Part shown: positions 1 through 5,517 of the stretch, in pieces
How positions within the stretch are numbered: the stretch's first letter is position 1
How the letters are laid out: each line of letters begins with the position of its first letter
DNA from: Sulfurospirillum sp.
GTDB taxonomy: Bacteria > Campylobacterota > Campylobacteria > Campylobacterales > Sulfurospirillaceae
Direction: 5' to 3'
Length of the DNA stretch: 36,677 bases
Assembly (NCBI GenBank): GCA_026987955.1
Contig: JALSME010000106.1
Span: 1 to 36,677 of the forward strand
Notes under the pieces: generated by a model
What the model saw: only the letters and a program-made list of their open reading frames with translations
Told to the model about the DNA's origin: nothing
Database searches by the model: none
Translations under genes and position numbers: made by a program

Positions 1-1199
1 GTTCTTGGTCTGTTCCTGTTTCTTGAGTTGCTTTTTTTCTTTACTGGTTCTGGTTTTATGGTTGGATCTGGCTCAAAACCTTCAACTCTTTCTTGTGGGA
101 TTTTTCTTTTTATAAGTTTTTCTATATCTTTTAAAAACTGGAGTTCGTCCACACACACTAAAGATACTGCTTCACCTTCGCTTCCTGCTCGTCCTGTTCT
201 TCCTATGCGGTGTACATAGTCTTCGCTTATGTTTGGTAACTCAAAGTTTACAACATGAGGAAGCTGATCTATGTCAATTCCTCTTGCAGCAATATCTGTT
301 GCAACTAAAACTCTAATACTTCCAGCTTTAAAATTTGCCAAAGCTTTTGTTCTTGCTCCTTGGCTTTTGTTTCCGTGGATTGCAGCTGAGCTTATGCCAT
401 CTTTTTCTAGTTGACCGCTTAGCTTGTTTGCTCCATGTTTTGTTCTTGTAAAAACCAAAACTTGTTTCCAGTCTCCTTTTTTAATCAAGTGCGAGAGGAG
501 TGCCCTCTTCTTTGCTTTGTCTACTGGGTGAACTAACTGTTCTACAAGTTCTGAAGCTGTGTTTCTTTTTGCAACTTCTATAAGTGTTGGTGAGTTTAGT
601 AGACTATCCGCAAGTCTTTTAATATCATCTGAAAAAGTTGCCGAAAACAGTAGGTTTTGTCTCTTCTTAGGAAGAAGTGCTAAAACTTTTTTGATATCAT
701 GAATAAAACCCATATCAAGCATACGATCAGCCTCATCTAGAACTAAAAATTCTACTTTTGATAGATCTACGGTTTTTCTTCCTATATGGTCTAGAAGCCT
801 TCCTGGAGTTGCTACGACTATATCTACCCCTCTTCTAAAGTTTCCTATCTGAGGGTTGATACCAACTCCACCAAAGACTACTGTTGATTTGTATGGTAGG
901 TACTTACCATACTCTTTTACACTTTCATGTACTTGTGTTGCTAACTCTCTTGTTGGAGTCAATATGAGTGCTCTTACAGGACTTTTTCCTTTTGATTGGG
1001 CATGTTCGCCTAGTCTTTCTAGCAAGGGTAGTGTAAAACCAGCAGTTTTTCCTGTTCCTGTTTGTGCTCCTGCTAAAACATCTTTTTTTGAAAGTATTAT
1101 AGGGATTGCTTTTGATTGAACTGGTGTTGGCTTTGTGTAGCCTTGATCTTCGATTGCACGAAGAAGAGGCTTTGATAGCCCTAGTTTTGTAAATGACAT
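1..1199 (-). CDS. rhlE: DEAD-box ATP-dependent RNA helicase, RhlE type (3' end cut by window edge)
   Basis: ATP-dependent RNA helicase expected to remodel RNA duplexes in ribosome assembly or mRNA decay. About 399 codons are visible; the C-terminus lies outside the window. Seen in order: Q-motif region (GYTKPTPVQ, about 20-28), motif I AQTGTGKT (45-52), PTREL (82-86), DEAD (155-158), SAT (186-188), then the second RecA lobe ending in [10 protein letters not shown]. After that comes a basic Lys/Arg/Asn-rich tail running into the edge ([13 protein letters not shown]), typical of RhlE C-terminal RNA-binding tails. The ATG at 1199 sits just before the Q motif and is preceded by a purine-rich AAGAAG ribosome site. 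A TATAAT box at 1234-1239 is a good promoter candidate, so the gene looks separately transcribed. The family call is firm; the exact subfamily rests on the short N-terminus and basic tail. Confidence 0.93.
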   Translation of the reverse strand, partial: MSFTKLGLSKPLLRAIEDQGYTKPTPVQSKAIPIILSKKDVLAGAQTGTGKTAGFTLPLLERLGEHAQSKGKSPVRALILTPTRELATQVHESVKEYGKYLPYKSTVVFGGVGINPQIGNFRRGVDIVVATPGRLLDHIGRKTVDLSKVEFLVLDEADRMLDMGFIHDIKKVLALLPKKRQNLLFSATFSDDIKRLADSLLNSPTLIEVAKRNTASELVEQLVHPVDKAKKRALLSHLIKKGDWKQVLVFTRTKHGANKLSGQLEKDGISSAAIHGNKSQGARTKALANFKAGSIRVLVATDIAARGIDIDQLPHVVNFELPNISEDYVHRIGRTGRAGSEGEAVSLVCVDELQFLKDIEKLIKRKIPQERVEGFEPDPTIKPEPVKKKSNSRNRNRPR

Positions 1200-1233
1200 T
1201 AATGTTCTTCTTTATTAGTTAATTTGGAAGGGG

Positions 1234-1239
1234 ATTATA
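1234..1239 (-). promoter_or_regulatory. Candidate -10 element for rhlE
   Basis: The minus strand reads TATAAT here, 34 bases before the rhlE ATG. No clear -35 is visible, which is usual for Campylobacterota sigma-70 promoters. Confidence 0.5.
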
Positions 1240-1254
1240 GCGTAATAATGATAT

Positions 1255-1286
1255 AAAAGAGGAAGGCATGTCTATCTTCCTCTTTT
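1255..1286. terminator. Rho-independent terminator-like hairpin
   Basis: An 11-base stem AAAAGAGGAAG / CTTCCTCTTTT encloses a 10-base loop, with T-rich sequence on both outer sides. It sits downstream of the leftward MIP18/membrane-protein cassette and just upstream of the rhlE promoter, so it most likely ends the cassette transcript after it has read through the palindromic element. Confidence 0.65.
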
Positions 1287-1340
1287 TAGTGCCTCTAGTT
1301 GTATGTAGTATTATGTGTTAAATTTTATGTAAATAGGTTA

Positions 1341-1613
1341 ATAACTGACCTTACACACCATCTATACTTTTAGATGGTTTATCTTTGCTTTTAGTGCGAG
1401 GCAAAGTCTTGAAATCCTAGCCTTAGCTAAGATGAAAGACTTTAACGAAGCAATAAAGGCAAAGATAAGCCACCCTTTGGGTAAAAGCATAAGATATCAA
1501 CTGCTTCGTTAAGTTTGCTCACCTTAGCTATTGCTAGGCTCTCGCAAACTTGCCTTGCATTTGACATCTTCTGCTTTTATCTAAAAATATAGATGGTGCT
1601 TAAGGTCAGTTAT
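1341..1613. repeat. 273-bp near-palindromic MITE-like element
   Basis: This explains most of the gene-free interval 1200-1609. The outer ~34 bases form terminal inverted repeats (starting ATAACTGACCTTA on each strand) with about three mismatches. The element is symmetric around an ACCCTTTGGGT core centred exactly on its midpoint, 1477. Inner paired blocks include AGCTAAGG-like and TTAACGAAGCA segments, so the RNA or single strand could fold into one long interrupted hairpin. It has no open reading frame of note. TAA flanks both sides (1339-1341 and 1613-1615), a possible 3-bp target duplication. The right end supplies the stop codon of the MIP18 gene. It could be a non-autonomous transposon or a family of intergenic palindromes. 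Confidence 0.75.
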
Positions 1614-1918
1614 AAAGAGCCACCAAGCTTCTCTTTTACTTCATCGCTAGCCATACTTATGTTCCACTCTGGCTCCCATACTACTATAGCTTCTGCATTT
1701 TTTGCATCTGGTAGTTCTCTTAGGACAGCTTCTTCTACCCATTGAATTATCATCTGATGAAGTGGGCATGCTTTGGTTGAGAGAGTCATAGTAACTGTTA
1801 CATTGCCCTCTTCGTCACAAACGGCATCGTATATGAGTCCAAGTGCTACTAGGTTAAACCCAACTTCAGGGTCTATTACTGTGCTAACTGCTTCGAAAAT
1901 TTCTTCTTTTGTATACAT
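1610..1918 (-). CDS. MIP18/DUF59-family metal-sulfur cluster assembly protein
   Basis: A 102-residue single-domain cytosolic protein of the MIP18 (DUF59, SufT/PaaD-like) family, whose members help load iron-sulfur clusters onto target enzymes. Seen: the N-terminal signature DPEVGFNLVALGLIYD (about 17-32) and the conserved cysteine in KACPLHQ (Cys51), the usual cluster-handling residue. The ATG at 1918 follows an AAGGAT ribosome site and lies 9 bases after the membrane-protein gene, so the two are co-transcribed. The stop codon (1610-1612) is inside the terminal inverted repeat of the palindromic element, so the last residues (GGSL) may not be ancestral. Its neighbours suggest a role in maturing a respiratory or NO-handling metalloprotein; that is inference. 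Confidence 0.88.
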   Translation of the reverse strand: MYTKEEIFEAVSTVIDPEVGFNLVALGLIYDAVCDEEGNVTVTMTLSTKACPLHQMIIQWVEEAVLRELPDAKNAEAIVVWEPEWNISMASDEVKEKLGGSL

Positions 1919-1927
1919 GATTATCCT

Positions 1928-3166
1928 TTATCTAAATCGTATCATAAACATTAAGTTTTTAAATAAAAACAGGCTTCCAATGCTTAAAAATGAAGCCGCC
2001 ACCATCTGTAAAGTGTTGCTTTGAAAAAAGATTGCAAATGAGTACAAAACTATACCAACTGTTGTAAGATAGATCTGAAAGTTTGCACTCTTTTCTGGAA
2101 CCATATCTCCTAGCATCGGTACTTTTTGTTTTCCTACGAGTGGTGAAAATCTTTCATACCATACTAAAAAAGGAACTATTTTATAAAGATGTCCAGATAT
2201 CATGAATCCAATAAAACCAACAAACAAAAGCCATCCTGAAAGAAGAGCATATCTCTCATCACCTACAAATATATACAATGCTCCAAATACAACTGCTATA
2301 GCAAAAAATACAAATGCTAAAAACAGAGAGATGATGTACATATCATTTTGTTTTCTTGCTCTTGTTTTATCTATTGTGTAGACTAAGTAAAAGTAGATTA
2401 AAACTGATAAAAAGCTAAAAAAGTATCCTACTTTTACGAGTATTTCTATATCTAAAAGTGATGATATAAACACTAAAACAACTGCAAAACTTTGCATACC
2501 AACTGCTACATGTAGAGGTCTTTTTGAAAAACCATGTGATAGTCCAAACATAGGTATAAGTATATATGAAAATGACATGATTGTAATAAGAACATAACCT
2601 CCAATAAGAAGGTATAGATGTGCTTTTAAAAGAGCTGTAACATCTGTGCTGATAAACCCAGCAAAAGTTAGTGCCATGATGAGTCCTACTACAACACCAA
2701 TACTCAAAAATATGTTAGAAAGAACTACACTTATAGCTACTATATCAAATTTTGCAACACTTTTTAAGGTTAAAAATGTTTCAAAAACAAAAATAAGCAT
2801 AGCAACTAGAACTAAACCACCTCCAAATGAGAGAACCACATAAGAGTATATAAAACCATATACCATCATAAGTACACCAATACTCAAAATAGGGTAAATC
2901 AAGTAGTACAAATCTACACTAAAATGCCCTTTTTCAAGAACTACAGGTATGAGTTGAGCCATAGCACCAAATATAACCATCATAACAAAGCCGAGCAAAA
3001 AAAGATGAGCCCAGCTAACGATAGACATATTGGCATGAGTGCTTATGTCATTGATATCTATCCCAAATAGTGCAATATTGCTTATCATATAAAATATAGT
3101 CCCTATTATAAAATAGGGAGCTATAAGTTTAAAAGGCGGTGCAAAATCTCTAGTTATACTTACCAT
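1928..3166 (-). CDS. 12-TM membrane protein, NnrS / haem-copper-oxidase subunit I-like
   Basis: 412 residues with about 12 hydrophobic helices and almost no soluble domain. Histidines sit in or next to membrane segments: His44, His54 (AHLFLLGF), His183 (AHLYLLIGG), His211, His219 and His326 (GHLYKIVPF). The repeated pattern AH-x-LLG followed by a Gly-rich helix and IP is what I recall from NnrS proteins and degenerate haem-copper oxidase subunit I relatives, which can bind haem. The start follows GGAT at a suitable distance, 2 bases after the DUF2249 gene. The association with DUF2249 and MIP18 genes and an upstream FNR-type site supports a role in anaerobic respiration or nitric oxide tolerance. 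The subfamily is uncertain, and haem binding is a prediction from histidines only. Confidence 0.7.
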   Translation of the reverse strand: MVSITRDFAPPFKLIAPYFIIGTIFYMISNIALFGIDINDISTHANMSIVSWAHLFLLGFVMMVIFGAMAQLIPVVLEKGHFSVDLYYLIYPILSIGVLMMVYGFIYSYVVLSFGGGLVLVAMLIFVFETFLTLKSVAKFDIVAISVVLSNIFLSIGVVVGLIMALTFAGFISTDVTALLKAHLYLLIGGYVLITIMSFSYILIPMFGLSHGFSKRPLHVAVGMQSFAVVLVFISSLLDIEILVKVGYFFSFLSVLIYFYLVYTIDKTRARKQNDMYIISLFLAFVFFAIAVVFGALYIFVGDERYALLSGWLLFVGFIGFMISGHLYKIVPFLVWYERFSPLVGKQKVPMLGDMVPEKSANFQIYLTTVGIVLYSFAIFFQSNTLQMVAASFLSIGSLFLFKNLMFMIRFR

Positions 3167-3168
3167 TT

Positions 3169-3498
3169 TTATCCACTACAACTTGTTTGTGTGAAGTCTG
3201 TGCTATTTTTTGCATCTTCTTTTCTAGTAAAAACCACTTTTACTTTACCATTTTCATCAAGCTCAATTACCTCATAATCAAAATCAGCCTCCACTTTAGG
3301 GAAAAGACCCATCGGTGCTTTGTGATTTATCATTTCTAGTCGTTGGTTATCTTGTGTTAAAAGTTGTAACCCACACATGCCGTTTACCATAGGCTCTGGT
3401 GGCTGACAAGCCGATGTATCAAATGTAAATACTGTTGTATCTCCATCTAAAAACTTAAAAAAATCTACTGTTGAACCAGTTACTTCTATCTTTTCCAT
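3169..3498 (-). CDS. DUF2249-like small protein, first gene of an FNR-box operon
   Basis: A cytosolic protein of 109 residues, starting at the ATG at 3498. An ATG at 3510 is in frame, but it overlaps the GGAGAAG ribosome site that serves 3498, so the inner start is preferred. The central part matches the DUF2249 pattern (TusA/SirA-like fold) as I remember it: a short strand, then CQPPEPM, an AL-rich helix, a HKAPMGLFP segment and FDYEVIELDENGKVKV. The C-terminus carries an extra cysteine (TSCSG). DUF2249 genes recur beside denitrification, haemerythrin and NnrS genes; their biochemical role is unsettled. It leads the three-gene leftward cassette, with a predicted FNR-controlled promoter 20-60 bases upstream. 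Confidence 0.75.
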   Translation of the reverse strand: MEKIEVTGSTVDFFKFLDGDTTVFTFDTSACQPPEPMVNGMCGLQLLTQDNQRLEMINHKAPMGLFPKVEADFDYEVIELDENGKVKVVFTRKEDAKNSTDFTQTSCSG

Positions 3499-3525
3499 TC
3501 TCTTCTCCATTTATTGAATAAGAGA

Positions 3526-3531
3526 ATTTTA
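3526..3531 (-). promoter_or_regulatory. Candidate -10 of the DUF2249 operon
   Basis: The minus strand reads TAAAAT. Taking +1 seven bases downstream (about 3519) leaves a 21-base leader with the GGAGAAG ribosome site and puts the FNR-type dyad centre at -41.5. Confidence 0.55.
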
Positions 3532-3553
3532 GTCTTATTGATAAGTGTTTTCA

Positions 3554-3567
3554 TTGATTGTAATCAA
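3554..3567. promoter_or_regulatory. FNR/CRP-family operator, perfect TTGAT-N4-ATCAA
   Basis: The sequence TTGATTGTAATCAA has both half-sites of the canonical FNR box intact. It lies in the 86-base divergent gap between the DUF2249 operon (leftward) and xerH (rightward). Its centre is 3560.5: about 41.5 bases upstream of the predicted operon start, the class II activator position, and about 24.5 bases upstream of the predicted xerH start, where a bound protein would obstruct RNA polymerase. Confidence 0.75.
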
Positions 3568-3570
3568 GTA

Positions 3571-3579
3571 TGTTATAAT
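3571..3579 (+). promoter_or_regulatory. Extended -10 (TGTTATAAT) of xerH, implying a leaderless mRNA
   Basis: A consensus TGnTATAAT extended -10 ends at 3579 and the xerH ATG begins at 3585. Transcription should therefore start at or within a base or two of the A of the ATG, leaving no leader. No ribosome-binding site is visible upstream of the ATG. Confidence 0.65.
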
Positions 3580-3584
3580 ACTTT

Positions 3585-4646
3585 ATGAGATACTCAATAA
3601 ACCACAAAAAAACTTTTAATGATAATCTGCTCTTTTGGCTGGATAGATTTGTCAAATCAAAACTTACTTCATTATCTAATAGGTATGTTAATAACAATGA
3701 AAAACTTTCCATCATAATAGGAAGATTAAACCAAGGTACAAGCAGTATAGATGAGCTTAAGCAGCTATGTAAAGATGCAAGAAACATAGGGCTCATTGGC
3801 ATAAATACCTACATAAATCCTCTATATAAGTTCTACATGTATATTATAAATTTTTCATTTGATAGCCTAAAAGAGCTTGATGAAGAGGTTTTGAGTGAGT
3901 TTTTAGCTTCTCAAACTGGCTCACTTAGTGATGCTACCAAAAAGAACTATCGTATGGCTGTTGTTGCTTTTTTTGGTTTTATCGACAAGCAAAATGAAGA
4001 TAATACTGGGAATGCTCATCAGTTTAGGATTGAGTTGAAAAACTGGGGTGGACTTAAAACAACTCATGCCAATAAACTTCCGTCACACATGCAAGATAAA
4101 GAGCTAAAGCGTTTTTTAAAAGCTATAGACACAACAGAGTTTAAGGAGTATGCACAAGCCAAAAATAGGCTTCTTATAAAGACCATACTTTATAGTGGTA
4201 TGCGTGTTAGTGAAGCTTTAGGTCTACATGTAAAGGATATGGTTGCAGAAGATGGATTCTATATTTTTCAGATACGAGGAAAAGGAAATAAGCCAAGAGT
4301 TGCTATGATAAAACAACACTATATCAAAAAAGATCTGCATGAGTGGCTTGAGTTTAGAGATATAAACTCCCCTCTTCTTTTTCAAAGTCGTACAGGTAAA
4401 GCCCTTACTCAGTCATATGTAAGTTATATCATGGACAAAATCCTACTTAAAGCAGGAGTAAGAAAAGAGAAAAATGGTGCACATATGCTTCGCCATACTT
4501 TTGCCACTAAACTGTATCAAAAAAATAGAGATTTAGTTCTAGTGCAAGAAGCACTAGGTCATGCCGATATCAATACTTCAAGAATCTATACACATTTTGA
4601 TAAAGAGAGATTAAAAGCCGCTGCTAGTACACTTGATGATATTTAG
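3585..4646 (+). CDS. xerH: XerH tyrosine recombinase (chromosome dimer resolution)
   Basis: 353-residue tyrosine site-specific recombinase of the Campylobacterota XerH type. In this phylum a single Xer acts at difH to resolve chromosome dimers instead of the XerC/XerD pair. Seen: N-terminal SAM-like core-binding domain (about 10-150), then the catalytic domain with Arg207 (SGMRVSEAL), Lys233 (RGKGN), His300 and Arg303 (HMLRH), His326 (LGHAD) and nucleophile Tyr335 (IYTHF), a complete set. There is no phage or integron gene nearby, so it is not an integrase of a resident element. The ATG at 3585 is the only plausible start (the next upstream in-frame codons include a stop). The 3' end overlaps the convergent sixA gene by 4 bases and no terminator separates them. 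Confidence 0.92.
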   Translation: MRYSINHKKTFNDNLLFWLDRFVKSKLTSLSNRYVNNNEKLSIIIGRLNQGTSSIDELKQLCKDARNIGLIGINTYINPLYKFYMYIINFSFDSLKELDEEVLSEFLASQTGSLSDATKKNYRMAVVAFFGFIDKQNEDNTGNAHQFRIELKNWGGLKTTHANKLPSHMQDKELKRFLKAIDTTEFKEYAQAKNRLLIKTILYSGMRVSEALGLHVKDMVAEDGFYIFQIRGKGNKPRVAMIKQHYIKKDLHEWLEFRDINSPLLFQSRTGKALTQSYVSYIMDKILLKAGVRKEKNGAHMLRHTFATKLYQKNRDLVLVQEALGHADINTSRIYTHFDKERLKAAASTLDDI

Positions 4647-5143
4647 GTTATATCATGTTTTTTTGGGTAATCAAAAAATATAATTTTGCCACTCTCTTCT
4701 TCTATATCTTTAAAACTTTTAACATCAAACTCTATGCAAACGATAGAACATGTTGGGATATTTGTTAGTATAGCTCCACTAAGCCTTTCGCCTACTTCTG
4801 TAAGAGTTGGGTTGTGAGCCACTATAAAAACTGAATTAAACTTTTCATCGAGAGAGTCTAAAAGATATCTATATGCTGTATATGAGCTATCATATAGCGA
4901 CTCTTCATAAGATATCTTATCACATGGATACCCAATAGTTTCTGCTAATACTTTTACGGTTTTTTTTGCTCTTTTTGCTGGACTTGATAGTATCAAATCT
5001 GGTTTGATTCCAAACTTTTTAAGTCTTTGAGCCATAAAAGGAAGGTCTTTTTTTCCTCGTTTGTTTAAACTTCTCTCAAAATCGCTTCTATCTTCTTCAC
5101 TCCAATCTGACTTAGCATGACGAATTAGATATAATTTTTTCAC
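4643..5143 (-). CDS. sixA: SixA-type phosphohistidine phosphatase
   Basis: 166-residue member of the histidine phosphatase superfamily, short SixA branch, which removes phosphate from protein phosphohistidines. Seen: the catalytic RHAKSDW motif at residues 8-14 (RHG/RHA signature), Arg-containing SSPAKRAKKT (about 54-63) and the second histidine in FIVAHNPTL (about 106-114), which completes the active site. The length fits SixA and excludes longer phosphoglycerate mutases. The ATG at 5143 lies 11 bases after the preceding small gene. It is probably the last gene of a leftward unit that starts with the PilZ-domain protein. The physiological substrate cannot be read from the sequence. Confidence 0.88.
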   Translation of the reverse strand: MKKLYLIRHAKSDWSEEDRSDFERSLNKRGKKDLPFMAQRLKKFGIKPDLILSSPAKRAKKTVKVLAETIGYPCDKISYEESLYDSSYTAYRYLLDSLDEKFNSVFIVAHNPTLTEVGERLSGAILTNIPTCSIVCIEFDVKSFKDIEEESGKIIFFDYPKKHDIT

Positions 5144-5154
5144 ATTTATCTCCG

Positions 5155-5415
5155 CTAAAAAATAAAATTTTCAATCATCCAGTTTCTGACTAGCCTTCTG
5201 TTGGTAGCGAAAAAAGGTAGTTCATACTTCAGCATCTGCTCAAGTTTTTTTACTAGATACTCATCTTTAAGTGCTAGTTTATCACAAATTTCATTCATCA
5301 TAACTTTCATCTGTTTTTTAGACTCTGTATTAAAAGGCAAACTACCTTCTTCTTCAAAGTAGCTAATTTTATCTATAGGTTCATCTAGAACTTCATATGA
5401 GAATTGTAGTTCCAT
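5155..5415 (-). CDS. Small conserved-looking protein, N-terminus disrupted by a tandem duplication
   Basis: 86 residues from the ATG at 5415; acidic N-terminal half, Lys/Leu-rich middle (KKLEQMLKYEL) and a basic-aromatic C-terminus (NRRLVRNWMIENFIF). I do not recognise a family. The ATG has only a weak ribosome site (GGAA, 10 bases upstream). By contrast, a strong AGAAGGAGAAG site at 5494-5504 precedes a TTG at 5491 that opens a frame which would run straight into this protein if one copy of the 16-bp repeat at 5412-5443 were absent. The original product was then probably about 106 residues. At present the protein can only be made by restarting at 5415, one base after the stop of the short upstream frame, which makes translational coupling likely. 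Confidence 0.7.
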   Translation of the reverse strand: MELQFSYEVLDEPIDKISYFEEEGSLPFNTESKKQMKVMMNEICDKLALKDEYLVKKLEQMLKYELPFFATNRRLVRNWMIENFIF

Positions 5416-5443
5416 ATTATTTTTTTTCCATATTATTTTTTTT
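5412..5443. repeat. Perfect 16-bp tandem duplication with T8 tracts
   Basis: The unit CCATATTATTTTTTTT occurs twice head to tail (5412-5427 and 5428-5443). Sixteen is not a multiple of three, so the second copy shifts the reading frame of the leftward small gene and introduces a TAA. Each unit carries an eight-base homopolymer, a second possible slippage point. Confidence 0.9.
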
Positions 5444-5491
5444 ATCTAATAATGTTTTTTCAGCCTTTTTAATTTGAAACTTATATATCAA
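5417..5491 (-). CDS. 24-codon reading frame, likely the displaced N-terminus of the next gene
   Basis: A TTG start at 5491 follows a near-ideal AGAAGGAGAAG ribosome site by five bases and lies 27 bases after the stop of the PilZ-domain gene. The product is a Lys-rich 24-residue peptide beginning MIYKFQIKKAEK and ending MEKK before TAA at 5417-5419. It stops one base before the ATG of the 86-residue protein. Deleting one 16-bp repeat unit fuses the two frames. I read it as the original N-terminus rather than an independent peptide, though a regulatory leader peptide is possible. Confidence 0.5.
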   Translation of the reverse strand: MIYKFQIKKAEKTLLDKKNNMEKK

Positions 5492-5517
5492 AACTTCTCC
5501 TTCTAGATACTTATAGA

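Noticed and set aside
1341-1613. The palindromic interval as a riboswitch or structured regulatory RNA
   Set aside because: It lies downstream of a gene, has transposon-like terminal repeats, and matches no riboswitch core I know.
3585-4646. The tyrosine recombinase as integrase of a genomic island
   Set aside because: The sequence matches the housekeeping XerH type, with no att repeats, tRNA target or cargo next to it.
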